Under the pieces are notes generated by a model that was not told the origin of the DNA, made no database searches, and saw only the letters and a program-made list of their open reading frames with translations. Position numbers and translations under genes: made by a program. Source: SZAS-103 sp964449135 (GTDB lineage: Bacteria; Pseudomonadota; Gammaproteobacteria; Xanthomonadales; Xanthomonadaceae). From it: 64,000 bases of DNA. The stretch's first letter is position 1; every line of letters begins with the position of its first letter. Positions 27,634-36,239 of this stretch are shown here, piece after piece. The stretch covers positions 1 to 64,000 of the forward strand of contig CAYUXZ010000008.1 in the NCBI GenBank assembly GCA_964449135.1, in the 5' to 3' direction.

Positions 27634-28212
27634 ATGAGCAGGGACGATCCATCGCGTGACGAACCGCAGGATGTCGAACTGCCCGTCCTGGCGGCGGTGG
27701 CCGCGGTGATGCGCGAGTCCGGGCTGAGCGCCGATCCGAGCGAACTGCACGGTTCGCTGTGCGGATACCTGTGCGGCGGTGGCCGTTGCGACGCGCGCGA
27801 CTGGATCGAACGGCTCGCGCTGGAGATTGACCGCCCGCCCGAACCCGGCGATGCGCTCGACGGCCTGCGCGCGGCCACGACCGTGCAGTTGTCGAACCCC
27901 GATTTCGGATTCCAGATGCTGTCGCCCGACGACGACGCGCCGCTCGCCGAGCGCGCCGACGCGATGGTCGCCTGGTGCCGCGGCTTCCTCGGCGGATTCG
28001 GGCTGGCCGCTCCGGATGCCTCGGCATTGTCCGACGAAGCCGCCGAAGCGCTGCAGGACATCGGCAACATCGCCGCCTCGGATCTTTCCTACGAGGAGTC
28101 CGACGCCGACGAGAACGCGCTCGCCGAGATCGTCGAATTCGTGCGCGTCGCCGCGCTGTTGCTGCACGGCGATTGCGCGAACGCCACGCAACGCAAGCGG
28201 AGATTGCATTGA
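27634..28212 (+). CDS. ygfB: UPF0149 (YgfB/YecA) family protein
   Basis: A 192-residue all-helical YgfB-family protein (ELHGSLCGYLCGGG, MVAWCRGFLGGFGLA, IAASDLSYEESDADENALAEIVEFVRVAALLL). It lacks the SEC-C metal-binding tail of YecA. In Pseudomonas a YgfB homologue modulates gene expression, but here no role can be assigned. Its stop overlaps the start of pepP (TGATG), matching the classic ygfB-pepP order opposite zapA-ssrS-fau. Confidence 0.9.
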   Translation: MSRDDPSRDEPQDVELPVLAAVAAVMRESGLSADPSELHGSLCGYLCGGGRCDARDWIERLALEIDRPPEPGDALDGLRAATTVQLSNPDFGFQMLSPDDDAPLAERADAMVAWCRGFLGGFGLAAPDASALSDEAAEALQDIGNIAASDLSYEESDADENALAEIVEFVRVAALLLHGDCANATQRKRRLH

Positions 28213-29624
28213 TGGATATCGGCACGCGCAATGAAGGCCGCGACAGGCTGCAACGGGACCGCGCGGGCGCGCGCGTGCCGCGCGATGCGTCGCGCCCATC
28301 GAGCCACCCGATCGAGACGCCGGTTTCGGAATACGCGCGCCGGCGCAAACAGCTCATGCGCATGGTGGGCGAGGAGGCGATCGTCATCCTGCCCGCTGCG
28401 CCGCCGCGCATCCGCAGCAACGACACGCACTACTCGTACCGCCAGGACAGCGATTTCTGGTACCTGAGCGGCTTCGACGAGCCCGAATCCGTGCTCGTGC
28501 TCGTGCCCGGCCGCGCGCATGGCGAATCGCTGCTGTTCTGCCGCGAGCGCGATCCGGCGCGCGAGGTCTGGGACGGCCCGCGCGCGGGCACCGAGGGCGC
28601 GGTCGCGGCCTTCGGCTTCGATGATGCCTATCCGGTCGCCGACCTCGACGACATCCTGCCGGGCCTGCTCGAGGGCCGCACCCGCGTCTATTACCACTTC
28701 GGCCGCGACACCGAGTTCGATCTCAAGCTGATCGGCTGGGTCAATCGCGTGCGCGCGCAGATCAAGCAGGGCGCGCAGCCGCCGCACGAGTTCCTCGAGC
28801 TCGGCCATTTCCTGCACGAGCTGCGCCTGTTCAAGAGCCGCGACGAGATCCGGCTGATGAAGCGCGCCGCGCAGATCGCCGCGGGCGCGCATGTCGTCGC
28901 GATGCGCAGCGCGCGACCGGGCCTTCACGAGTACGAAATCGAGGCGGCGATCCTGCACCATTTCCGCCGCCACGACGCGCACGCGGCCTACGAGTCCATC
29001 GTCGGCGGCGGCGCGAACGCCTGCGTGCTGCACTACATCGCCAACCGCTCGCAACTCAGGGACGGCGATCTGCTGCTGATCGACGCGGGCGCCGAATACC
29101 GCAACTACGCCTCCGACATCACCCGCACGTTCCCGGTCAACGGACGCTACTCGAAGGAGCAGCGCGCGATCTATCAACTCGTGCTCGACGCGCAGCGCGC
29201 CGCGCTCGCGCACGCCAGGCCCGGCAGTGCCTGGATCGCGGGCCATGACGCGGCGGTCGTCACCCTCACCGAAGGCTTGCTGCGGCTCGGCTTGCTCAAA
29301 GGCACGCTCAAGCAGAACATCGAGTCGGGCGAATACCGGCGTTTCTACATGCACAAGACCGGCCACTGGATCGGCCTGGACGTGCACGACGTCGGCGAAT
29401 ACCGCCTCGACGGCCACTTCCGCGAACTCGAGCCGGGCATGTCGTTCACCGTCGAACCCGGCCTGTACATCGCGCCGGGCAGCAAGGGCGTGCCCGCGAA
29501 GTACCAGGGCATCGGCGTGCGCATCGAGGATGACGTGCTGATCACCAAGGACGGCCACGAGGTGCTCACCGGCGGCGTGCCCAAGCAGATCGACGAAGTC
29601 GAAGCCCTGCTCGCCGACCGCTGA
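28212..29624 (+). CDS. pepP: Xaa-Pro aminopeptidase (aminopeptidase P)
   Basis: A 470-residue M24B metallopeptidase that removes N-terminal residues preceding proline. The N-terminal creatinase-like domain has DSDFWYLSGFDEPES, and the pita-bread domain has the five metal ligands: DAGAEYRNYASDITRTF (two Asp), HKTGHWIGLDVHD (His), TVEPGLYI (Glu) and GVRIEDD (Glu). The start at 28212 overlaps the ygfB stop by one base and has GGAG nine bases upstream. It carries about 30 extra N-terminal Arg/Asp-rich residues relative to E. coli PepP. ubiH, usual next, is absent here. Confidence 0.94.
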   Translation: MDIGTRNEGRDRLQRDRAGARVPRDASRPSSHPIETPVSEYARRRKQLMRMVGEEAIVILPAAPPRIRSNDTHYSYRQDSDFWYLSGFDEPESVLVLVPGRAHGESLLFCRERDPAREVWDGPRAGTEGAVAAFGFDDAYPVADLDDILPGLLEGRTRVYYHFGRDTEFDLKLIGWVNRVRAQIKQGAQPPHEFLELGHFLHELRLFKSRDEIRLMKRAAQIAAGAHVVAMRSARPGLHEYEIEAAILHHFRRHDAHAAYESIVGGGANACVLHYIANRSQLRDGDLLLIDAGAEYRNYASDITRTFPVNGRYSKEQRAIYQLVLDAQRAALAHARPGSAWIAGHDAAVVTLTEGLLRLGLLKGTLKQNIESGEYRRFYMHKTGHWIGLDVHDVGEYRLDGHFRELEPGMSFTVEPGLYIAPGSKGVPAKYQGIGVRIEDDVLITKDGHEVLTGGVPKQIDEVEALLADR

Positions 29625-29666
29625 GTCGTCGCGTCGGATTTGCGCGCCGATACGACAAGGAATCCC

Positions 29667-31178
29667 ATGAGCACAAAACATCCGCTGACCCGCGCGGAAA
29701 GCAGCGGCTACACCGAAACCTCGCGCCATGCGGACGTGATGGCCTTTATCGCCGAGTTGGCCGCGCGCAAGGATCCGCGGCTGCACGTCGGCGATTTCGG
29801 TGCGACGCCGGAAGGACGCACGCTGCCGCTGCTTGTGCTCTCGCAACGCGGCTGCTTCACGCCCGAAGCCGCGCATGCGGCGGGGCTGCCGGTCGTGCTG
29901 ATCGTCTGCGGCATCCACGCCGGCGAAGTCGAAGGCAAGGAAGGCGGCTTGATGCTCGTGCGCAATATCCTCGATGGCGATTACGGCGATTTGCTGGACA
30001 GACTCACGCTCGTCGTCGTTCCATTGTTCAACGCCGACGGCAACGACCGCATCGATCCGGCGAACCGCAAGCTCGACATCGCGCACCTGACCGGCCAGCT
30101 CGGACCGGCCAGCGGCGTCGGCACGCGCGTGAACGCGGCCGGCATCAACCTCAACCGCGACTACATGCGTCAGGAAGCGCCGGAGATGCGCGCGCTGCAG
30201 ACGCGCGTCTGCCAGCCGTGGAACGCGCACCTGACGATCGATTGCCACGCGACCAACGGCTCGATCCACCGCTTCGCGATGACCTACGACGTGCCGCATA
30301 CGATCGGCAGCGGCCGTCGCGAACCGATCGACTACATGCGCGAAACGATGATGCCGGCGGTGAGCGGGGCGGTGAAACGCAACGACGGTTTCGACAGCTT
30401 CTGGTACGGCAATTTCCTGCGCGACGAGGGCGGGCAGGGCATCGGCTGGATCACCTACACGCATCATCCGCGCTTCGGCGGCAACTATCGTGGCCTGACC
30501 AACCGTCTCGACCTGCTGCTCGAGGCGTATTCGTACATCAGCTATGAAGAGCGCGTGCGCGTGACCTACGGATTCCTGCGCGAGTCGCTGGCCTACGTCG
30601 CGTCGCACGGCGAAGAAATCCGCGAACTGCTTGCGGGTTGCGAATTGCCACCCGACGAGATCGCGGTGCGCTATCGGCTCGAAGCATTCCCGGGCGTGGA
30701 AGCCGACATCCTCACGCGCGAGCCATATGCTCTCGATGGCGCGCCGATCGTCGTGCCCGGCGTGCCGCATTACGGCCACTTCGTCGGCGAGCATGTCGTG
30801 AAGCGGCCATGGGCGTACGCCGTGCCGGAGGACATCGCCGCGAAGCTGGAAGGACACGGCTTGCGCGTGCAGCGCCCCGAGGATTCGCCGTTACTCGATG
30901 TCGAGGTCGCGCTGGTGAAGGGCCTGGTCTCGTCGAAGGGTCGCGAGATCCTCGAAGCCAACGCCTCGTCGTACCTCGACGCCGACCACGTGCGCATGCG
31001 CCGCGAATTGCCCGCGGGCTGGGCGCTGGTGCCGACCGCGCAGCCGCGCGGCGCGATCGCGGTGTATCTGTGCGAAGCCGGCAGCGACGACGGCCTGCTC
31101 GCCTGCGGATGGATTGATCAGCCAGCGATTGGTTCCGAGTTTCCGGCGTGGCGCGTGCACGGCATCGCTAAGGGTTGA
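29667..31178 (+). CDS. M14-family zinc carboxypeptidase-like protein
   Basis: A 503-residue cytosolic-looking protein (no signal peptide) with the M14 metallocarboxypeptidase core. The zinc ligands are H and E of GIHAGEVEGKE (about residues 91-98) and the distal His of TIDCHATNG (about 190-200); NLNRDYMRQEAPE gives the substrate-binding Asn-Arg. AAGGA five bases upstream fixes the ATG at 29667. The C-terminal 250 residues contain a family-specific domain. It follows pepP by 42 bases, so both peptidases are likely cotranscribed. The specificity is unknown. Confidence 0.88.
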   Translation: MSTKHPLTRAESSGYTETSRHADVMAFIAELAARKDPRLHVGDFGATPEGRTLPLLVLSQRGCFTPEAAHAAGLPVVLIVCGIHAGEVEGKEGGLMLVRNILDGDYGDLLDRLTLVVVPLFNADGNDRIDPANRKLDIAHLTGQLGPASGVGTRVNAAGINLNRDYMRQEAPEMRALQTRVCQPWNAHLTIDCHATNGSIHRFAMTYDVPHTIGSGRREPIDYMRETMMPAVSGAVKRNDGFDSFWYGNFLRDEGGQGIGWITYTHHPRFGGNYRGLTNRLDLLLEAYSYISYEERVRVTYGFLRESLAYVASHGEEIRELLAGCELPPDEIAVRYRLEAFPGVEADILTREPYALDGAPIVVPGVPHYGHFVGEHVVKRPWAYAVPEDIAAKLEGHGLRVQRPEDSPLLDVEVALVKGLVSSKGREILEANASSYLDADHVRMRRELPAGWALVPTAQPRGAIAVYLCEAGSDDGLLACGWIDQPAIGSEFPAWRVHGIAKG

Positions 31179-31220
31179 ATCGAGTTCGGATCAAGAGCGG
31201 TTCCGTCCGCTGCGCGGCCG

Positions 31221-31256
31221 GGTGACTTCTCTTTGCGTGCCCAAAGAGAAGTCACC
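31221..31256. repeat. 15-bp perfect inverted repeat
   Basis: GGTGACTTCTCTTTG (31221-31235) and its exact complement CAAAGAGAAGTCACC (31242-31256) flank a 6-base loop. It is the first hairpin after the M14 peptidase gene, some 43 bases past its stop. No T tract follows. It may act as a 3'-end stabiliser or be part of a dispersed repeat. Confidence 0.9.
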
Positions 31257-31336
31257 AAGAGAAAGGGCACCCCGGGCTCAGCACCCTGCGCACATCCCTG
31301 TGCTCCGGGTTCGCGTGCGACGACAGGATTTTTCGA

Positions 31337-31354
31337 CGGTGCATCCATGCACCG
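31337..31354. repeat. Palindrome with CATCCATG core
   Basis: CGGTGCAT-CC-ATGCACCG, eight perfect arm pairs around a CC centre. It shares the central CATCCATG with palindromes at 36109 and 36240 and, as CATGGATG, with those at 31543 and 36173, while the outer arms differ. Confidence 0.85.
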
Positions 31355-31542
31355 ACGAAAAACGATGCGCATCCTGCGCATCGCCCTACGGGTCTTTCCG
31401 CCGTCGCCCGCCGCTGCGCAGGGGCCCCGACAGGCAGCGCGCTCCTGCGCGCCGAAGCGAAAGCTCTTACGTTCTTGATCTTCGCGCCGTAAAGCGAGCC
31501 GAGCACCGCAGGAAAGAGGGGGAGCAAGGCCCGGGTGTCTGA

Positions 31543-31558
31543 GGGCCATGGATGGCCC
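31543..31558. repeat. Palindrome with CATGGATG core
   Basis: GGGCCAT-GG-ATGGCCC, seven perfect arm pairs around a GG centre. It is the same design as the palindrome at 31337, seen in the opposite orientation, with different outer arms. Confidence 0.85.
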
Positions 31559-31599
31559 GAGTTACGGGCCGGCCCGCTCTTTACGAGGAGCGCAGGGAA

Positions 31600-31622
31600 C
31601 CGGAACGGTTTCATCGTTCCGG
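31600..31622. repeat. 8-bp perfect inverted repeat
   Basis: CCGGAACG (31600-31607) and CGTTCCGG (31615-31622) flank a 7-base loop (GTTTCAT). It is one of the series of hairpins in this spacer. Confidence 0.8.
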
Positions 31623-31646
31623 CGAGTGTCCGGCGCAAATGGTTTT

Positions 31647-31674
31647 GGCCACTTTTGCCGAAACAAAAGTGGCC
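31647..31674. repeat. 11-bp perfect inverted repeat
   Basis: GGCCACTTTTG (31647-31657) and CAAAAGTGGCC (31664-31674) flank CCGAAA. It is followed at once by a smaller hairpin (CCGCGC/GCGCGG at 31674-31689). This block resembles dispersed Xanthomonadales intergenic elements. Confidence 0.85.
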
Positions 31675-31688
31675 CGCGCGTCAGCGCG

Positions 31689-31778
31689 GAAGCTTTGCTT
31701 TGCATTTGTCGGGCGGCGAAATGCTGACCTCACGCCAACCTTCCCCTTCGCTGCGCGAAAGGGAGGGAGCAAAGCTTC
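31689..31778. repeat. Long-range 11-bp inverted repeat at the pepQ 3' end
   Basis: GAAGCTTTGCT (31689-31699) is the exact complement of AGCAAAGCTTC (31768-31778), which overlaps the pepQ stop codon. The 68-base interior contains a further imperfect stem (CCCTTCGC/GCGAAAGG). On the minus strand this would fold the pepQ mRNA 3' end. Confidence 0.7.
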
Positions 31779-33087
31779 AATGCACCGCCGCGAACGCCTC
31801 GCGCGTGAGGTTCTCCGGCGCGCCGTCGGTGCAATGCACTTCGTCCTCGATGCGCACGCCGCCGAAGGCGCGCAGGTGCTCGACCTCTTTCCAATCGACC
31901 GCGGCCGCGTGCGGACCGGCTTTGAGTTTCTCGAGCAGCAGATCAATGAAGTAGAGGCCCGGTTCGATCGTGACGACCATTCCGGGTTCCAGCGTGCGCG
32001 TCATGCGCAGGTAGGGGTGACCATCCGGCTTCGCGATCGTGCCGCCGGCATCGGACGCCATGAAGCCGGCGACGTCGTGCACCTGCAGGCCGATCGGATG
32101 GCCGAGGCCGTGCGGGAAGAACGCCGAGCTCACGCCGGTTTCGAGCATGGTGCCCGCGTCCATCTTCACGATGCCAAGGTCGTGCAGCACGCCGCCCAGG
32201 CGCAGGTGCGCTTCCAGGTGCAGCTCGCGATAGTCCTGCCCCGGCCGCACCTTCGCGGCCAGTGCCTGCTGCTCGCGATCCACCGCCGCGACCAGCGCGC
32301 CGAAGCGCGCGTCGCCGTCGTGCCAGGTGCGCGTGATGTCGGCCGCGTAGCCCGCGTGCTCGGCGCCCGCGTCGATCAGCAGCGAGCGCGAGAATGCGGG
32401 CGGCTTGACCTGCTGGTACTGGTAGTGCAACGTCGCGCCGTGTTCGTTGAGGCCGACAATGTTGCCGTAGGGCAGGTCGAGGTCGCTGTGTCCGCTCGCG
32501 GCGAGGTAGGCGCGGTGGATGTCGAGTTCAGACTCACCGGCGTGGAAGCGCTCGCGCGCGGCGTTGTGGCCGGCGACCGCGTGGCGCTGTGCGACGCGCA
32601 TCATCGCCAGTTCGTACGGGGTCTTGTACGCGCGGTGGAAGTGCAGGTAGTCGAGCAGCGGCTGCGGGTTGTCCGGCACGAAACCGGGCAGCGCGGCATC
32701 GGCTTCGCCGAGGATCGCCAGGCGCCCGGACTTCGGGAAATGCTGCGCGGCGTCTTCGGCGTTGCGCACGACGCGCACGTCCAGGCAATGCGTCCAGTAA
32801 CCCGACGGCGGCGCGGGCGGCAGGTGCCAGTAATCGTCGGGCTGCGCGTAGACGAGCACCGGCGCGCTGCCCGGCGTGTAGGCGATCCAGCAATCGGGGT
32901 GGTGCGTGAGCGGCGCCCATGCCTTGAACTGCGGGTTCACCTTGAAGGGGTAGGGCATGTCGTCGAGGAAGCGCATCTTCTGCACGCCCGCGGCGATGAG
33001 CACGTGATCATGCCCGGAACGTTCGAGCGCGCGGCCCATGCGTGCGCACAAGGTCGCGATGTGGTCCTGGTAGGCGGTGGCGTGCAT
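31777..33087 (-). CDS. pepQ: Xaa-Pro dipeptidase
   Basis: A 436-residue M24B prolidase that cleaves Xaa-Pro dipeptides. The metal ligands are visible in LIDAGAEHAGYAADITRTW (two Asp), FFPHGLGHPIGLQVHDVAG (His), TIEPGLYF (Glu) and GGVRIEDEVH (Glu). The length agrees with the E. coli enzyme (443) and the N-terminus MHATAYQDHIATLCARM fits the family. The gene stands alone, convergent with the M14 peptidase across a hairpin-rich spacer and about 100 bp from the PilZ gene. Together with pepP it provides full handling of proline-containing peptides. Confidence 0.95.
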   Translation of the reverse strand: MHATAYQDHIATLCARMGRALERSGHDHVLIAAGVQKMRFLDDMPYPFKVNPQFKAWAPLTHHPDCWIAYTPGSAPVLVYAQPDDYWHLPPAPPSGYWTHCLDVRVVRNAEDAAQHFPKSGRLAILGEADAALPGFVPDNPQPLLDYLHFHRAYKTPYELAMMRVAQRHAVAGHNAARERFHAGESELDIHRAYLAASGHSDLDLPYGNIVGLNEHGATLHYQYQQVKPPAFSRSLLIDAGAEHAGYAADITRTWHDGDARFGALVAAVDREQQALAAKVRPGQDYRELHLEAHLRLGGVLHDLGIVKMDAGTMLETGVSSAFFPHGLGHPIGLQVHDVAGFMASDAGGTIAKPDGHPYLRMTRTLEPGMVVTIEPGLYFIDLLLEKLKAGPHAAAVDWKEVEHLRAFGGVRIEDEVHCTDGAPENLTREAFAAVH

Positions 33088-33189
33088 GGCGTTGTCCGTG
33101 AGAAGCAGCGATCACGCGATCATGCCGCATCGGACGGGGCGATGCAGCAGCGCAATTGGCGCGATCAGCGGACGGCCCGGCAGCGCGGC

Positions 33190-33531
33190 TCAGCCATCGG
33201 TGCTGGCATACACCCATTCGCGCAGGCGCACGGCGTCGTCCGGCGAGATGTCTATGAAGCGGAAGCCGATCCACATCACCCCGTGCGGGCCGTCCTGCTC
33301 CGACCACAGGTGGTGCGCGCCGATCTCGTACGAGTGGCGTTTTCCGCTGTTGTCGTGCAGGGTGAAGCGGAACTGGTAGAGCGCGTCGTCGGTGAGCGCG
33401 CGGTCGGCCTGGATCAGCACGCCGGTCTCGGAGAGGTTGCCGATGCGACCGACGACCTGCTCGGTCATCACATCCTGCACCTCGACCGTGCGGTCGGGGT
33501 TGCGGCGGTGCTTGCGGCGGTATTCGTTCAT
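33190..33531 (-). CDS. PilZ-domain protein
   Basis: A 113-residue single-domain PilZ protein. The c-di-GMP-binding elements are present: an Arg-rich N-terminal switch (RRKHRRNPDR, residues about 5-14) and the second motif NLSETG (about 32-37), matching the consensus (D/N)xSxxG. It is therefore predicted to bind c-di-GMP. Its ATG overlaps the stop of the DUF1631 gene (ATGA), so it is translated from the same mRNA in about equal dose, which suggests that the two proteins work together. Confidence 0.9.
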   Translation of the reverse strand: MNEYRRKHRRNPDRTVEVQDVMTEQVVGRIGNLSETGVLIQADRALTDDALYQFRFTLHDNSGKRHSYEIGAHHLWSEQDGPHGVMWIGFRFIDISPDDAVRLREWVYASTDG

Positions 33532-35906
33532 GGCCGCGGCTCATCCTGGTGGTGCGACCGCGCGGCGTCGCCGCGCAGCATGTCAACGACGCGATGCATC
33601 GCGCGCGCGAGCATCGTCTCCTGCTTCTGCTCGACGATGCGCACCTGGTCGCGCGCCATGGCGCGTGCGAGCGTGTCGAGCGTGTAGTCGCCGACGCGCT
33701 GGCCGCGGTGGTTGATGAACAGGCAGTGGCCGGTCGCGAGGCTGAACCACGACAGGCGGCGGCGCACGGTGTCGCCCTGCTGGTTGGTGACGAACTCCAG
33801 CCAGGTGCCGAACGGCAGTTGGCGGATCTTCTCCAGGCACTCGCTTTCGTGCGCGTTCAACGGCGGTAGCTGGAACGCGGTGACCTTGCCGGTGACATGC
33901 TCGCCCAGCCGCGCGCGCTCCTTGAGCTTCATCGCGATCTCGGTGCGGCTGCTCGGATCGTCGGCGGCGTCGCTGCCGGTGGTCAGGCGCTGGCCGATCG
34001 CGGCGGCCTCGTCGGCCTGGTAGCCGACCTGCATCAGCGATTGTTCGACATGCTGGCCGAGCTCGGAGGTCTGCTGCGCGTCGGCGTCGATCGCGCCGCG
34101 CGCGCCGGACGCGGCCGCCGAGGCGTAGGCGGCGATCTGGTTCGCGACCTCGACCTGGCGTTTCCACTCCTCCGACTCTTCTCCGTGCCGCAGCGCGGTC
34201 AGCGCGAGCACATCGCTCCAGGCCTGGTTGAGCAGGGCGCTGGTGAACTTCGGCAACGGATGGCTGCGGACCACGTCGTCCATGATCCGCCCGGCGTGCT
34301 CCTGTGCGAGGGTCAGGCGTTCCTTGCCGCGCGCGGCTTCGACGTGGCGGCGCTCGGCGACCTCGGCGCGGCGCATCACCGCCTGGGTCTGGTTCGACAA
34401 CTCGGAGAGCATGTTGTTGAACACGCCGATGTCGCCGTCGAAATCCTGGCTGATGCGCTCGACCAGGCGCTCGACGTTGCCGATCAGTTCGCGATCGGCC
34501 GGTTCCTCGCCCGACCAGTAGGTGCCGGTTTCGGCGACCGCGTCGAGCGCTTGCCGCGCGGGGTGTTCTTCCTGGTTGAAGAACTGCTTGTCGCGCAGCG
34601 CCACGCGCAACAGCGGCACCTGCATCCGGTTGATCAGCTTGGACGCCGGGCTATTCGGCCGCACGTCCTTCATGATCTCGTCGAACAGCAGGCTGACCAG
34701 GTCGATGGTGTCGGTGTCCTCGCTCGCCAGCGTCGGCGGCAGGTTGTCGCCGGTGATCATGCGCAGTTGCGCGAGCAGGTCCTGCTTGAGATGGCTGATC
34801 GTCGCGGGAACCGCCTGGCCGTCCACCATGACGGTCGCCGTCGGACGGCGCTGCAGCAAGCCGAGCACGGACTGCACATCGGTCGCGGACACCACGCCCG
34901 CGCCGTGCCGGCGCGGGATCGCCGAAGCGTCTTCGGGGCGCGCGGTGTGCAGCAGCTCGCGCAGGTCGGTGAAGATGTCGTCTTCTACGCCGGCCGCGGC
35001 GCTGGCCGGGCGCGGCGCGTGGATCGAATCGCCGGGCCAGCCGGTGAACGCGGTGGCTGCGAGCGCGGCAGCGACATGCGCGGGCGAAATCGCCTGCCCG
35101 CGCTGGCCGGTGAGCGGCGCGCGCGCGACATTGGTTTTCGTCTGCGGCGCGTTGGTCGCGGCCGCGGTGGAGGCGTCGCCCTGCGCGGTCGCGCGGAATC
35201 GCGTCGGCACGTAGTTGAGGTTGGGCAGCACGCCCTGGTTGATCAGGAACGCGTTGACCACTTCCACCAGCCGCGTGTAATCGCCGATCAGGTGGCGGTC
35301 GAACTGGCGGAACAGCAGCAGCCGATGCTCGTGCTGCAGCTCGAAGCAGCGGCTCGCGTTGCGCAGATGCTTGCAGAGCATCGCCGGGCCGATCGGCAGC
35401 GAGGCCATGTCCAGCGCGGGCCTGCCGGCGATCACGCCGAAGCGCTGGCTGATCAGGAACAACGGCAGGCTGGCGCGGGTCTCCGCGCGCGCGACGATCT
35501 CGTGCAGCAGCGTCGTCTCGTCCATGTCGATGTCATCGACGAGCGACAGCTCGGTGAACTCCTCGCTGAGGCTGCCCGAGGCGTTCGCCGGATCGCGCAC
35601 CGTCGCCAGGCCCGATTCGAGCGCGGCGACGTAGCGCGGCATCAGGTCGAAGCGGCCGCGCTTGACCATGCCCAGCGCTTCCAGGCAGCCGAGCTGGATG
35701 TCCTGGCTGCGCGCCTGCTCGGCGAGCTTGAACAACTGCTGCTCGAAACCGTCGAGCGTGGTCACCAGCCCGCGGTCGATCTCGCCGGTAACCAGCTCGA
35801 AGATGCCTTCCAGCAGCGTGCGCACTCGGCGCGGAAAGGTGCGCGAGGACAACGTCGCGTTGGCAGCGGGGTTCGGTATCGCCATGGCCCAGCTCGTCGA
35901 GGACAT
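33528..35906 (-). CDS. DUF1631-family protein
   Basis: A 792-residue cytosolic protein of the DUF1631 family, common in gammaproteobacteria and of unknown biochemical function. It is mostly helical, with a variable Ala/Thr-rich linker around residues 250-330 and a PilZ-like or beta-rich C-terminal part that includes LPFGTWLEFVTNQQGDTVRRRLSWFSLATG. The start at 35906 (MSSTSWAMAIP) is fixed by GGGGAGG eight bases upstream. Its stop overlaps the start of a c-di-GMP-binding PilZ gene. The C-terminal segment is similar in style to motility- and surface-related effectors, so I infer a role in c-di-GMP output; this is not proven. Confidence 0.82.
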   Translation of the reverse strand: MSSTSWAMAIPNPAANATLSSRTFPRRVRTLLEGIFELVTGEIDRGLVTTLDGFEQQLFKLAEQARSQDIQLGCLEALGMVKRGRFDLMPRYVAALESGLATVRDPANASGSLSEEFTELSLVDDIDMDETTLLHEIVARAETRASLPLFLISQRFGVIAGRPALDMASLPIGPAMLCKHLRNASRCFELQHEHRLLLFRQFDRHLIGDYTRLVEVVNAFLINQGVLPNLNYVPTRFRATAQGDASTAAATNAPQTKTNVARAPLTGQRGQAISPAHVAAALAATAFTGWPGDSIHAPRPASAAAGVEDDIFTDLRELLHTARPEDASAIPRRHGAGVVSATDVQSVLGLLQRRPTATVMVDGQAVPATISHLKQDLLAQLRMITGDNLPPTLASEDTDTIDLVSLLFDEIMKDVRPNSPASKLINRMQVPLLRVALRDKQFFNQEEHPARQALDAVAETGTYWSGEEPADRELIGNVERLVERISQDFDGDIGVFNNMLSELSNQTQAVMRRAEVAERRHVEAARGKERLTLAQEHAGRIMDDVVRSHPLPKFTSALLNQAWSDVLALTALRHGEESEEWKRQVEVANQIAAYASAAASGARGAIDADAQQTSELGQHVEQSLMQVGYQADEAAAIGQRLTTGSDAADDPSSRTEIAMKLKERARLGEHVTGKVTAFQLPPLNAHESECLEKIRQLPFGTWLEFVTNQQGDTVRRRLSWFSLATGHCLFINHRGQRVGDYTLDTLARAMARDQVRIVEQKQETMLARAMHRVVDMLRGDAARSHHQDEPRP

Positions 35907-36077
35907 CCGGTGCCCTCCCCAGGGCGTCCGTCCGATTCTATGCCAGCGCCACCGAGCCGGCCAGAGGACGGCGACCCACATGGAAGTGGGAAGTGACAGC
36001 TGACGTCGGGAACGTCAGCAGGCCGACCCACATGGCCGGAAACCGCTCCTGGCTGGAAATCGCTCCTGCATTTCCAG

Positions 36078-36168
36078 CATTGACCAGCTTCGCTGTTGAG
36101 AAGCGCCTCCGTCATCCATGACGGTCACGTTTCCGACATTGACCAGCTTCGCTGTTGAGAAGCGCCTC
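36078..36168. repeat. Two-copy 59-bp tandem repeat with identical 32-bp core
   Basis: A 32-base sequence beginning CATTGACCAGCTTCGCTG is exactly repeated at 36078-36109 and 36137-36168, a period of 59 bases. Short similarity precedes each copy (TTTCCAG and TTTCCGA). A CATCCATG palindrome follows the first copy, and a CATGGATG palindrome follows the second, so the unit is a core plus a palindrome with a different arm each time. Confidence 0.9.
36109..36124. repeat. Palindrome with CATCCATG core
   Basis: CCGTCAT-CC-ATGACGG, seven perfect arm pairs, directly after tandem copy 1. Confidence 0.85.
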
Positions 36169-36172
36169 TGAT

Positions 36173-36186
36173 GTCCATGGATGGAC
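36173..36186. repeat. Palindrome with CATGGATG core
   Basis: GTCCAT-GG-ATGGAC, six perfect arm pairs, four bases after tandem copy 2. Confidence 0.85.
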
Positions 36187-36239
36187 GAATGCCGCGAGCG
36201 GCTCTGCACTCCCTGCGGTCGCAGGATGCGCAGGAGCGA

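Larger units (their letters stand above)
31179..31776. other. Hairpin-rich intergenic spacer (Xanthomonadales-type repeat)
   Basis: No credible gene lies in these 598 bases between the convergent M14 peptidase and pepQ. Instead there are at least six perfect inverted repeats, described separately, embedded in GC-rich sequence. The two most prominent blocks, GGTGACTTCTCTTTG with its complement and GGCCACTTTTG with its complement, resemble intergenic elements I recall from many Xanthomonadales genomes; that recollection is established-knowledge level but unverified here. ORFs of about 140 codons on both strands overlap the hairpins and look spurious. Confidence 0.75.

Noticed and set aside
28089..30857. 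922-codon open frame opposite pepP and the M14 peptidase
   Set aside because: Antisense to two recognised enzymes; no domain or signal recognised in the translation.
31114..31549. Overlapping ORFs of 142 and 143 codons on both strands
   Set aside because: They run through perfect hairpins in an intergenic spacer and lack ribosome-binding sites; such ORFs are typical false calls in this kind of repeat.
36078..36168. Possible CRISPR-like direct repeats
   Set aside because: Only two copies with a 27-base gap, no further units and no cas genes; it is a small tandem repeat.
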